From Planctomycetota bacterium (GTDB taxonomy: Bacteria; Planctomycetota; Planctomycetia; Pirellulales; Pirellulaceae), in NCBI GenBank assembly GCA_027622275.1, contig JAQBZB010000008.1:1-64000 (forward strand): a DNA stretch of 64,000 nucleotides. The letters run 5' to 3'. Below are positions 10,048 to 18,137 of this stretch, piece after piece. The notes below the pieces were generated by a model. That model was given only the letters and a program-made list of their open reading frames with translations. It did not search any database and was not told the origin of the DNA. The first letter of the stretch is position 1. Each line of letters begins with the position of its first letter. Made by a program: the position numbers and the translations under genes.

Positions 10048-10471
10048 GCTCCCCACTTACCGCTCCTCCGTTCGCTTCAGAACTTCTGTCGACGCTAGGT
10101 TAACGTCGTGTCCGAGCCCAGCAATGTAGTTGCCTGCATCGGCCAGAGCTTGGCTGCCGGACACAATCCCGAGCCGCGACGACGGCAGATACATTCGTTC
10201 CAGCCGTCATAACTCGATTCAAGTGACCGCGTAACCGCTACGATCTCATCGCGGTTGTGCCACGCCTAAGTAATGCGTCGATCAAGTTAAAGCGGCTCAC
10301 GCGATACCGCTCGCGGTTGAAAAATGGCACTGTCACAAAACCTGTACGATGGCCTTCCGAGGCCGTCGATCGGTTCACAACGGCCTTGGAAGGCCATCGT
10401 ACAAAAGCGTCAACGCCATCCGCTCGCGAGTACGGACAGGAACGATAGGCTCAGCAGGAAAGGACGCAATC
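10048..10471. other. Intergenic region with inverted-repeat element
   Basis: No credible gene is seen in these 424 bases. The right third holds the inverted-repeat element described separately. The rest shows no RNA gene or obvious promoter. Short ORFs here have no recognisable content. Confidence 0.6.
10303..10432. repeat. Inverted-repeat element, copy A (related to 54490-54589)
   Basis: The element begins ATACCGCTCGCGG and contains near-complementary inner arms TGTACGATGGCCTTCC and GGAAGGCCATCGTACA. It shares the order ATACCGCTCGCGGTTGAAA, TGGCACT, AAAACCTGTACG, GGCCTTCC and AAAGCGTCAACGCC with the copy at 54490-54589. Its right outer arm (CCGCTCGCGAGTA) has decayed compared with that copy, and it carries an extra internal arm. 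It is probably a dispersed non-coding repeat. Confidence 0.85.
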
Positions 10472-10729
10472 ATGTGGCGAGCATTCTTTGGAGCAATTGG
10501 CGCGGCGTTGTTGATCTTGGGAGGCGAATGCCTCGTTGTGGAAAAAGCCGTTTTCGCGAGTTCGCCGAAGAAAGACGCTGCTCCGACAAGTCCATTCGAT
10601 GAACCTCACGCCCTGCGACCGCCGGCAAATCGCGAGTTGCGACCGCCCGAATGGGCACCTTGGAGCCTGCTGTCCGCGGGTGCCGTGATCATGCTTTACA
10701 CATTTACAGTCAAACGCGACAGCCACTAG
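10472..10729 (+). CDS. Small membrane protein, unknown function
   Basis: This 85-residue product is preceded by an AGGAAAGGA ribosome binding site 8-16 bases before the ATG at 10472; the longer upstream reading runs through the repeat element and is rejected. An N-terminal hydrophobic segment (about 4-17) and a C-terminal one (about 62-77) flank a Pro-rich middle containing PPANRELRPPEW. It probably has two membrane passes or a signal anchor. I do not recognise a family with a known role. It converges on the terminator of the coiled-coil gene. Confidence 0.65.
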   Translation: MWRAFFGAIGAALLILGGECLVVEKAVFASSPKKDAAPTSPFDEPHALRPPANRELRPPEWAPWSLLSAGAVIMLYTFTVKRDSH

Positions 10730-10733
10730 TTGG

Positions 10734-10769
10734 CAAAAAAACCGGCTCGACCAATTGGGCCGAGCCGGC
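10734..10769 (-). terminator. Intrinsic terminator for the leftward coiled-coil gene
   Basis: On the minus strand the stem arms CCGGCTCG and CGAGCCGG are separated by an 11-base loop (stem bases at 10742-10749 and 10761-10768). A run of seven T follows. It sits about 30 bases after the stop codon at 10797. The plus strand lacks a T run, so it serves mainly the leftward gene. Confidence 0.8.
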
Positions 10770-10796
10770 TTGATTACTCTTTCATAACGCTGGCGA

Positions 10797-12455
10797 TCAC
10801 TCTTCGAATCGTTTGTAGTATTCGCGGACGTGATCTTGCTGTTCTTTTGGCAAGCGTTGGTCGCTGAGCGGATCGGAGTCGTTCTTGACCGCGCTCAGAA
10901 TCTCTTGCTTGACGCTCTCCAGACTCTGCCCTGCTTTATTCGGGCCGATAGCATCTCCCACCCGAACGGCCTCGCCAGCCTGCGGATTGCCGCGCACTTT
11001 GGATTCATAGACGCCAGTGTCGGTTTCCTGCTCCGGGCGATATCCCTCACCCTGGCCTTCACCCAAACCGTTGCCGTAACCGAACTGATCGCGACCCATT
11101 CCTGACTGACCAAACTGGTCAGAACCTTGGCAGCTCTGTCATCCAGCCCCTGCACATTCTTCGCAGTTCATGGCATTCTTGGCATCGCCGATCTCGTCCA
11201 TCATCTCGTCTAGCGACGCCAACTGCTGCATCTCGGACTGCATCTCTTGCAGCTGATCGGAGAATTCGGAAAGCTGTGACTGTGCCGATTCCATGTCGCC
11301 GTTTTGCATCGCTTCAGAAGCTTGCCCGAGCTTGTCGGCCATTTGGTCCAACTGCTGCATCTGCCGGTCTTGTTGTTGCAACTGATCGAGCTTTCGCTGC
11401 AGCTTGCCAGCCCCTTCCATATCGCCTTCCGCCACCTTTTGCCGGATTTGGCGTTCCAATTCGGCCTTCGCTTCGCGCTGGGCGTCCGCCATCTCTTGCA
11501 TCTTCTGCTGCATTTGTTGCAACTGCTGAGCGAGTTGCTGCTTGTCCTGCTCGTTCAAATCGCCCTTTTCCATCTTGTCTTGCAACTGCTTCAACTGCTC
11601 GATCGCCTTTTCGAAGTTGCCTTCCTTCATGGCGTCGGCGATCTTGTCGGCGGGGCCTTGCTCGATGTTCTTCAAGCCCTCGAATTGCTTCTGCATTTTC
11701 TCGGGGTCACCAAGATCCTTGCGGCGCTGTTCTAATTCCTTCGCCAGGTCGTTGATCTTTACCAGCGCCTTCTTGCGGTCGACACTGCCGTCTTTCGACA
11801 TCTCGTCGAGACCTTGGTGCAGCTTCTTAAAAATCTGTTCCGCGTCCTTGAGGCCACTCTCTTCGACGCGTTTTTGCTTTTCGGCGAGACGGTTTTTCAG
11901 TTCTTGAGCCGATCGTTTGACCTGTTCGCGAATCGCGGCACTGTCGCTTGACGCCGCCTTCACCTTGTCTTGCGCATCGGGAACCAGCACCAACGCGAAC
12001 GCGACGAGCGCGGGGAGGACCGGCAACAGGGCTCGCGCGTTGATCGAGATGCCGAACTTCTCACGGACTTCCAGCGATTCGACGCGCCGCGCGGCGTCGT
12101 TCAACAACGCTTTCCCAGCTTCTGTTTCCAAGTCTTCCTGTTGAAGCGAGAGCGCGCTCGACACGCGCTCCTTCAGTCCGAATCGACGGTCGAGTTCGAT
12201 GGCCGCATCCATCGCCTGACGTCCGGTGGCCGCCGTCCATCCGATTGCGAACAACAAGCCTGCCGCCAAGGCACCGCCCATCCAACTGGCGAACCAGACG
12301 TTGCCATCGACGTTGACGATCATGAACTTGGGAACCGCCAGCCCGACCAAGGCAGTCAACATCGCGACCAACAGCGCCCAGGGGAGCACTCCCAAGAATT
12401 GCTGCATGACGAGTCTTCGGCGGGCCGCTGCAACTTGACGTCGAATTTCTTCCAT
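10797..12455 (-). CDS. Coiled-coil membrane protein with in-frame TGA at a zinc-finger Cys
   Basis: The frame starts at 12455 and runs 438 codons to a TGA (11139-11141). It then continues open in the same frame to a stop at 10797, for a total of 552 codons counting the TGA. Hydrophobic segments lie at about 20-42, 52-75 and 145-160; residues 165-425 are a Gln/Glu/Lys-rich coiled coil. Around the TGA the product reads C431-EE-C434-AGAG-[TGA439]-QS-C442-QG, i.e. the DnaJ-like pattern CxxCxGxGCxxCxG with TGA in place of the third Cys. The downstream part (GNGLGEGQGEGYRPE, then a charged tail ending YYKRFEE) matches the C-terminus I expect for this planctomycete family. It may therefore be a selenocysteine codon, a nonsense mutation or a sequence error. 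Function unknown; a membrane-anchored scaffold is plausible. Confidence 0.75.
11106..11122 (-). promoter_or_regulatory. Candidate SECIS hairpin downstream of in-frame TGA
   Basis: On the minus strand CTGACCA-GTT-TGGTCAG forms a perfect 7-bp stem. Sixteen bases separate it from the TGA and 23 separate the TGA from the loop; the loop begins with G. These values fit the general bacterial SECIS description (loop roughly 16-37 nt after UGA, G among the first loop bases). The surrounding coding sequence is Gly/Gln-rich, so a chance hairpin is possible. Confidence 0.4.
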
Positions 12456-12684
12456 CGTTCATTCCTTCATGACCATTGCGGACGGAATGCGTGCGTTTCG
12501 TTCCCCCGCATTATATCGAGCCGCTTCGCAGCGATCTCGCCTGATTTCCAGAAATCTCCCGCGATTTTGCGTTCTCCTCGAAATCGAGGCCGCGAGCTGC
12601 TCCGGCATATGCAATCATGCCTGGATGCTATAGTTAAGTCTACCGCTAATATGCGGTTACGGTTTCGGAGATCGTCCAATTGCC
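12456..12684. other. Divergent intergenic region
   Basis: These 229 bases separate the leftward coiled-coil gene from the rightward DCC-family gene and must hold promoters for both. No clear -35/-10 pair or operator stands out. Confidence 0.5.
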
Positions 12685-13134
12685 ATGAAAACCACCACCC
12701 ACACAGCTCCAAAATCGATCGCGTTGCCCAGCTTGTCCAATCGTCCGGGCGCGGACGTCGTCATTTTCGATGGCGAGTGTATCTTCTGCCGTGGCCAGGT
12801 CCAGCGGCTTGCGCGGTGGGACCGGGCAGGGCGATTGGCGTTCATTTCGCTGCACGACCCGGTTGTCGCCCAACGCTATCCCGATCTGACTCATGATCAA
12901 ATGATGGAGCAGATGTATCTGATCGACCGAGCCGGCAACCTTCACTGCGGCGCAGCGGCATTTCGCTACTTGAGCCGCAAGATGCCAAGACTCTGGCTGC
13001 TTGCTCCGCTGATGCACATTCCCTTTAGCCTACCGCTATGGCAGTGGTGCTACCGGCAGGTCGCCAGCCGGCGTTACAGGATCGCCGGGAAACAGGCGTG
13101 TGACGGCGACGCGTGCGACGTGCATTTCAAGTAG
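12685..13134 (+). CDS. DCC-family (DUF393) thiol-disulfide oxidoreductase-like protein
   Basis: This 149-residue protein has the family signature VVIFDGECIFCRGQV at about 26-40, where the CxxC pair forms a thioredoxin-like active site. A later Asp/Gly-rich region precedes a hydrophobic stretch (about 105-125) in the usual place. Length and layout match DUF393 proteins. Their substrate is unknown; they are thought to act in thiol exchange. It is transcribed divergently from the coiled-coil gene and converges on the Uma2 gene with a 13-base gap. Confidence 0.85.
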   Translation: MKTTTHTAPKSIALPSLSNRPGADVVIFDGECIFCRGQVQRLARWDRAGRLAFISLHDPVVAQRYPDLTHDQMMEQMYLIDRAGNLHCGAAAFRYLSRKMPRLWLLAPLMHIPFSLPLWQWCYRQVASRRYRIAGKQACDGDACDVHFK

Positions 13135-13147
13135 TCGCTGCCGTCAA

Positions 13148-13762
13148 CTACTCCTCGAACACTCCACTCAATTCGATTCGCAGTCCCGGTAGCCGCGGAG
13201 AAGTATAGGCGTCACCAGCGCGCAGCCAACTGTCCGAGAAGTCGTTTTCCTCCCATGTCAGCACCAAAACAGCTTGCTTGAAGCGATCGACGATGACGTA
13301 CTCCTTTACGCCGATCGAGTGATATTCGGCTCGCTTGTCAATATAGTCGCGCTCCTGGTCGGATCGATTCGCGCTGACAAACTCGAATATCAAATCAGGA
13401 ACTCGTCGGGGAACTTGTTCCTTTGACGAGTCGCCTGCCAGATAAACGCAGATGTCTGGAATCCGGTCGTCCTCATCGCTGGTCGATACCCAACCTTCAA
13501 TGTCGACATCATCGATCACATCGGGATTGGAATTCCAATACCCTCCCAAAACTCGACGGAACGGTCTTGATACATACCGATGTTCCGGTCCCGCTGGTGA
13601 CATGACGACAAGCCTCCCCTTCACACGCTCATAGATGAATGGCGGTTCATAGCTCGCGGCGGCGAACTCTTCCGCGGAGAGTTGCATTCCCGCGTCGTTG
13701 GGGCCGAGTTTCAATGCTGTCTTGACCATGCGGCTGCCTTCTTCGCTAAGTGAGCGACTCAC
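13148..13762 (-). CDS. Uma2-family (DUF820) putative endonuclease
   Basis: This product of up to 204 residues has the DUF820 core. Conserved points include SPAGPEHRYVSRPF, VDIEGWVSTSDEDDRIPDICVYLAG, a PDLIFEFVS segment and KRAEYHSIGVKEYVIVD. The family adopts a PD-(D/E)xK nuclease-like fold; here D and E in PDLIFEFVS and K in RAEYHSIGVKEY are the likely catalytic residues. Biological role is unknown. A second start at 13729 (MVKTAL) has GAAGAAGG upstream and may be the true one. It lies 22 bases or more after the aminotransferase-like gene and could be transcribed with it. Confidence 0.8.
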   Translation of the reverse strand: MSRSLSEEGSRMVKTALKLGPNDAGMQLSAEEFAAASYEPPFIYERVKGRLVVMSPAGPEHRYVSRPFRRVLGGYWNSNPDVIDDVDIEGWVSTSDEDDRIPDICVYLAGDSSKEQVPRRVPDLIFEFVSANRSDQERDYIDKRAEYHSIGVKEYVIVDRFKQAVLVLTWEENDFSDSWLRAGDAYTSPRLPGLRIELSGVFEE

Positions 13763-13784
13763 TGGGGCTTCGATCGCCCTCGCA

Positions 13785-14684
13785 TTATACCACGATCGTT
13801 CCTTCGCGACTTGTCAACTCGCGGAACAACTCGGCGAGACGTTTGCTGACCGGCCCCGGTTCCCCGCTTCCGATCTTGCGGCCATCGACTTCACTCACGG
13901 TTGCCAACTCGCCCATCGTCCCGGTGCAGAACATTTCATCGGCTCGGAACACTTCGGTCAGCGAGATGTCGCGGACTTCATGCGGAATCTCATGCTCGCG
14001 ACACAACCCAAGGACCACCTCGCGCGTGATGCCTTCGGGACACGCATTCGTCCGCGACGTGAGCACGATTCCATCGTGAACCAGAAAAATGTGAGTTGCA
14101 TTCGTTTCCGCCACAAATCCCTGCGCGTCCAGCATCAATGCGTCATCCGCCCCGGCGGCGTTCGCTTGGATCTTGGCGAGAATCGAGTTCAGCAAGTTGT
14201 TGTGATGAATGTTCGGGTCCAAAACGTCCGGCGTCGGCCGCCTCATGCCGCTGGTGATCAAACGAATCCCGGACTTGTCGTACACGGGCGCTTTGAACTC
14301 GGCGAGTACGATCAACGTGGGACCGGCTTGATTCAGACGCGGGTCCATCCCGCTCGTAATCTTCACGCCGCGCGTGAGCGTCAGACGAATATGAACGCCA
14401 TCCGTCATGTTGTTCGCGGCGAGCGTCTTCCCGATCTCCTCGATAATCGCATCGTGCGTCGGAATCTCCGTAAACGCCAGGGCCAATGCCGACGATCGCA
14501 AGCGGTCCAGGTGCTCGATCAGCCGGAAGATCCGGCCGTTATACAAACGCAAGCCTTCCCAAACGGCGTCTCCGCCCTGGACGACGGAATCGAACGGGCT
14601 GATGCCGGCCGCATCGCGATGCGAAAGCTGGCCGTTGATGTTGACCTGAAGGTTTCGATTTCGTTCGTCGTATTTCTGAAGCAT
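13785..14684 (-). CDS. Class IV aminotransferase-like protein lacking the catalytic Lys
   Basis: This 299-residue protein has the fold-type IV PLP aminotransferase layout of BCAT and D-amino-acid transaminase. Visible points are GGDAVWEGLRLYNG near 38-51, the sheet region ending DALMLDAQGFVAETNATHIF, and TGTMGELATVSEVDGR near the C-terminus. In relatives the PLP Lys lies in a motif of the form IK(S/T)xNYL(N/P)N; here the matching stretch is IHHNNLLN, placing His160 where Lys is expected. The DNA reads cat cac there. It may be a non-canonical enzyme, use another residue, or bind a ligand without transamination. It follows the sulfotransferase-like gene by only 6 bases; the same two domains are fused in some eukaryotic BCAT-like proteins. 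Confidence 0.85.
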   Translation of the reverse strand: MLQKYDERNRNLQVNINGQLSHRDAAGISPFDSVVQGGDAVWEGLRLYNGRIFRLIEHLDRLRSSALALAFTEIPTHDAIIEEIGKTLAANNMTDGVHIRLTLTRGVKITSGMDPRLNQAGPTLIVLAEFKAPVYDKSGIRLITSGMRRPTPDVLDPNIHHNNLLNSILAKIQANAAGADDALMLDAQGFVAETNATHIFLVHDGIVLTSRTNACPEGITREVVLGLCREHEIPHEVRDISLTEVFRADEMFCTGTMGELATVSEVDGRKIGSGEPGPVSKRLAELFRELTSREGTIVV

Positions 14685-14690
14685 GGAAAG

Positions 14691-15422
14691 TTAACCTGCC
14701 GTAATTCGATGTTGGTACAGCCGCCCGTACAATGCATTGCACTCGGCGAGGACGCCCCGTAGCGAATCGGGCACCGGATCGAGCTTCGCGCGGTAAGGAG
14801 CGAACGTCGTTGTATGTTCGACTTTCGCGTACCAGTGCTTCGCCCACGACCCGTCCGTGTCGCGGAAGCCGGGTGGCCAATGAAGCATCTCGTCGCAAAA
14901 GACAAGCCCCACCATCCCGCAAACTCTTTCCAGCACACCCCGCGGGTTCTCCAGCACATCGCGCGAATCGAGAACTGGGGGCACGCATCCCGTTTGTTCC
15001 CGGATCAGGTCGAAGATCCGAACCTGCTGCGGCAACCCCGTATCTTCGACCCGCGGCTCGGGAATGAACTCGATGAGCGACGTGATCATCTCGCGCGGCT
15101 CGCGGATCAAGAAGCAGTTAGTCAGCGCGGTGAGCCAATCGAGTTCGATGTGCGGTAGTAAATGATGCGCCATGTGCTTCTGATAGAAGACTGACTTGCC
15201 TTTGGGCAGCGGTCCCGTCAGCCACCGGACAACTTGGCGCCACTCCGCTTCATGGGTCGCGATGGTCTCCGCCGCGCCGGGATGATTCAGCCCCGTGACC
15301 TGCAAGTAGTGAGCGTAGAGTGGTTCGTCACAGACGACCGTGTCCGGGCGGTTCCCCCAGGACCGCATCATCGCCGTGGAAATGTTTCGTGGTCCCGACC
15401 ACATTGCGAGTCTTGTTGTCAT
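14691..15422 (-). CDS. Sulfotransferase-like protein paired with the BCAT-like gene
   Basis: This 243-residue protein begins with MWSGPRNISTAMMRSW, a P-loop-like PAPS-binding signature of the sulfotransferase superfamily. A second conserved block CFLIREPREMITSLIEF resembles the 3'-phosphate-binding region with its RxP and Ser. It matches the N-terminal half of the animal and plant BCAT-like proteins that carry a sulfotransferase-like domain. The reaction is not established. It sits between pfkA (36-base gap) and the aminotransferase-like gene (6-base gap) on the same strand, so the three are probably one transcript and the pair act together. Confidence 0.82.
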   Translation of the reverse strand: MTTRLAMWSGPRNISTAMMRSWGNRPDTVVCDEPLYAHYLQVTGLNHPGAAETIATHEAEWRQVVRWLTGPLPKGKSVFYQKHMAHHLLPHIELDWLTALTNCFLIREPREMITSLIEFIPEPRVEDTGLPQQVRIFDLIREQTGCVPPVLDSRDVLENPRGVLERVCGMVGLVFCDEMLHWPPGFRDTDGSWAKHWYAKVEHTTTFAPYRAKLDPVPDSLRGVLAECNALYGRLYQHRITAG

Positions 15423-15458
15423 CGTCGTGCAGGGAGTGGGAAAGGTGCGTGACGTTAC

Positions 15459-16448
15459 TCACCGGGCGAGTCGTTCGATCAGCGAGGACAGCTCCGGCGG
15501 GATCGGTTTATGCTCGGCATACGTGTCTTCGAAGCGGGTCAATCGCGACTGGCCGCCGACGATGCCCGCCATGACGCCGGTCTGGCCGTTGACAATGGCT
15601 TGCACAGCGGAGTCGCCGACCGAACTGGCCAGAATCCGATCTTCCGGCGAAGGCGATCCGCCGCGTTGCAGGTGTCCGAGGATGACGCAACGAGTCGAGA
15701 AGGGGTTGCCCGCCGCTTGCAGTTCTTCGTTCAACTTGACGGCGTCACCTTCTTCGTCCCCTTCGGCGACGATCATCATGACCGAATTCTTGCCGCGAGA
15801 TTTCAAGTCGCGCAAGTCCCGGACGATGGCGGGAATGTCTGTTTTCGTTTCCGGGATGCAGACACACTCGGCCGCACCCGCCAATGCCGTATGCACGGCG
15901 ATAAAGCCGCTGTGGCGGCCCATGACTTCGACCAAGAACATCCGCTCGTGACTTTCGGCCGTGTCGCGGATCTTGTCGACCGCTTCGACCGCCGTTTGCA
16001 CCGCCGTCGAAAATCCGATCGTAAAATCCGTTCCCATCAAGTCGTTGTCGATGGTTCCGGGACAGCCCACGATGCGGCCGTCCCAGCACTTGGCGAGATC
16101 GACGGCCCCGTGAAACGTGCCGTCTCCGCCAATCGGCACCAAGCCGTCGATACGGTGCTTCGCCAGGTTCGCCGCGGCTTTCTTCACTCCCACGTCCGAT
16201 TGAAATTCGGCGCTGCGGCTGCTGCGTAGAAACGCCCCGCCGAACCGAGACCATCCCGAGACAGAGCGCAGAGTCATCAGCGGCTCGCCCGCTTCGTTGG
16301 TGAAGAAGTCTTCGTCGAGCAGTCCCTGGTAGCCCCGGTTGATTCCGACGACTTCGTGGCCTTCCGATATCGCCCGGCGAACGACCGCCCGGATACAAGC
16401 GTTCATCCCCGGCGCATCGCCGCCGCTGCAAAAGACCCCGATTCTCAC
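15459..16448 (-). CDS. pfkA: ATP-dependent 6-phosphofructokinase
   Basis: This 329-residue protein phosphorylates fructose 6-phosphate to fructose 1,6-bisphosphate in glycolysis. The N-terminus MRIGVFCSGGDAPGMNA holds the nucleotide loop. GIGGDGTFHGA-type sequence (here PIGGDGTFHGA) and PGTIDND carry the active site; GGDGT with PGTIDND indicates ATP rather than pyrophosphate as donor. EVMGRHSGFIA is the substrate-binding segment. The length is normal for bacterial PfkA. It leads the leftward operon with the sulfotransferase-like and aminotransferase-like genes and diverges from the SDR gene. Confidence 0.94.
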   Translation of the reverse strand: MRIGVFCSGGDAPGMNACIRAVVRRAISEGHEVVGINRGYQGLLDEDFFTNEAGEPLMTLRSVSGWSRFGGAFLRSSRSAEFQSDVGVKKAAANLAKHRIDGLVPIGGDGTFHGAVDLAKCWDGRIVGCPGTIDNDLMGTDFTIGFSTAVQTAVEAVDKIRDTAESHERMFLVEVMGRHSGFIAVHTALAGAAECVCIPETKTDIPAIVRDLRDLKSRGKNSVMMIVAEGDEEGDAVKLNEELQAAGNPFSTRCVILGHLQRGGSPSPEDRILASSVGDSAVQAIVNGQTGVMAGIVGGQSRLTRFEDTYAEHKPIPPELSSLIERLAR

Positions 16449-16553
16449 TCGACACCTCGTTCAATTCGTGACGTTTGTTTGACAGGCCGCTCGCGGTTCG
16501 TTAAACCAACTCGGTTCTACAGCGACGCAACTTATATTTCAACGGTGGTAACG

Positions 16554-17336
16554 ATGAGTGTACTCGATCGCTTTCGACTGGACGGCAAACGGCTCTTCAT
16601 CACCGGCGGCAGCCGCGGACTCGGCCGCGAGATGGCGTTGGCCATCGCCGATGCCGGCGCGGACGTGATCCTGGTTGGGCGCGATGAGCCCAGCCTGAAC
16701 AAAACCGCCGATGACATCCGCCAGCTGGGCCGCGAGGCAATCCCCTTGCAAGCGGACATGAACGACATGGCCGCTTGCGAGGCGGTCTGCGAGCGAGCCG
16801 TCGCCGAACACGGCCCGATCGATATCTTGATCAACAACGTCGGCGGACGTCGCGAGAACATTCCGACCGAAGAGATGCCGTTGGCAAAGTGGCGCGAGCT
16901 GATGGATCTGAACCTGACCAGCGTCTTTCTTTGCACCAAGATCATCGGCGGCGCGATGATCGCGCGGGGGCAAGGCGGCCGGATCATTAACATCTCGTCG
17001 ATCAACGCCTTCGTGTCCGGCAGATTGATCCGGGGGCGGCACTACGAAACGGCCAAGGCCGCGATCGTTCAATTCACGCGCGCGACGGCGGTCGACTGGG
17101 CGGAACACAACATCACCGTCAACGCGATTTGTCCCGGCGGATTCATGACCGAGCCGAACGTCCGCTGGTCGAAGCTGCACCCCGAAGTCGTCGCCAACTT
17201 CCGCCAGCAGATCCCCATGGGCGATTACGGCCAGCCCGAAGACCTTGGGCCATTGGCCGTCTACCTCGCCAGTGAGGCCGCGCGGTATATGACCGGAGCG
17301 GCCTTGGTCATCGACGGCGGATATACGTTGTGTTGA
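16554..17336 (+). CDS. SDR-family NAD(P)-dependent oxidoreductase
   Basis: This 260-residue classical short-chain dehydrogenase has the cofactor motif TGGSRGLG at about 17-24, an NNVGG segment near 92, and the catalytic Ser (SSINAF) with YETAK forming the Ser-Tyr-Lys set. The C-terminus GAALVIDGGYTLC is typical. It resembles gluconate 5-dehydrogenase and 3-oxoacyl-ACP reductase-like members; the substrate cannot be fixed from sequence. The start at 16554 is chosen because it begins at the family N-terminus; the longer frame from 16356 overlaps pfkA. Confidence 0.9.
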   Translation: MSVLDRFRLDGKRLFITGGSRGLGREMALAIADAGADVILVGRDEPSLNKTADDIRQLGREAIPLQADMNDMAACEAVCERAVAEHGPIDILINNVGGRRENIPTEEMPLAKWRELMDLNLTSVFLCTKIIGGAMIARGQGGRIINISSINAFVSGRLIRGRHYETAKAAIVQFTRATAVDWAEHNITVNAICPGGFMTEPNVRWSKLHPEVVANFRQQIPMGDYGQPEDLGPLAVYLASEAARYMTGAALVIDGGYTLC

Positions 17337-17350
17337 GTTGGGGGACGATG

Positions 17351-17407
17351 TACGTGGTCGTTTGCTCCGCGAACGAAGTCTCCTTTCGTGGGGCGATTGG
17401 CCACGTA
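17351..17407. repeat. Imperfect inverted repeat
   Basis: Outer arms TACGTGG (17351-17357) and CCACGTA (17401-17407) flank partly complementary GCTCCGCGAACGA-like and TTTCGTGGGGC-like sequence. It resembles the better-preserved element at 44574-44629 and follows the SDR stop codon, as these elements often do. Confidence 0.6.
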
Positions 17408-17460
17408 CGATCAAGCCGCGGCCACCTCTGCGTCGATAAGGAGAAGTGGAGGACTGGATC

Positions 17461-18099
17461 ATGAATGCGCGATGGGTTTGCGTGATCGCAATTGCTAGCA
17501 GCTGGTTCGCTTCGTCCGTTTGTGCCCAATACCACACCCAGCGCGGTGCCGTCCTGGGCGGGTTGACGGGAGCTGCGGCGGGGGCGGCGATCGGCCATCA
17601 GAACGGCGAGACTACGGAAGGTGCTCTCATCGGAAGCGCCATCGGCCTGTTCAGCGGAGCCTTGATCGGCAACTCGATCGATGCCGAGCAGTCTCGCCAA
17701 CGCTACGTCGAACAGCAATACATCGCGCTAAACTCCCGGGCCGTGACGATCAGCGAAGTGTTAAGCATGACCAAGAGCGGCGTGAGCGATGGCGTGATTG
17801 TCAATCACATCAACCAACACGGCGTCCAGCAGCGGCTGGAGGTCTCGGACGTCATCCTGCTCCACCGCGAAGGGGTCAGCGAGCCGGTGCTCACAGCGTT
17901 ACAGCGAGCCCCGATCGGCGGCGCGCCTGTCTATGCCGCTCCTTCGCGTGCGTACGCAGCGCCCGTCATCGTCCATGATTATCACTATGTGAGACCTGCG
18001 TATCCGGTTTGTGCACCGCGTTATTACCATCCACATTACCCGCACCACGGCCACTACCACTCGCCCGGCGCGAGCATCGGATTCTCGTTCGGGCGTTGA
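17461..18099 (+). CDS. Exported glycine-zipper protein
   Basis: This 212-residue protein is preceded by a strong AAGGAGAAGTGGAGG tract. It has a signal peptide (about 1-22, ending SSVCA). A glycine-zipper membrane segment of small residues follows at about 29-70 (GGLTGAAAGAAIG and GSAIGLFSGALIG), as in Rick_17kDa/YMGG outer-membrane lipoprotein-like families. A helical middle region (about 90-140) is followed by a His/Tyr/Pro-rich tail with several YHP and HYH clusters. The tail might bind metal, by inference. Function unknown; cell-envelope location is likely. Confidence 0.8.
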   Translation: MNARWVCVIAIASSWFASSVCAQYHTQRGAVLGGLTGAAAGAAIGHQNGETTEGALIGSAIGLFSGALIGNSIDAEQSRQRYVEQQYIALNSRAVTISEVLSMTKSGVSDGVIVNHINQHGVQQRLEVSDVILLHREGVSEPVLTALQRAPIGGAPVYAAPSRAYAAPVIVHDYHYVRPAYPVCAPRYYHPHYPHHGHYHSPGASIGFSFGR

Positions 18100-18137
18100 T
18101 TCGGGATGCGGTGCGACTGACGTCGGCACTCGACGAA

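Noticed and set aside
13698-14762. 354-codon plus-strand frame opposite the aminotransferase-like gene
   Set aside because: Composition is Arg/His/Val-rich and no domain is recognisable; the minus-strand gene explains the region.
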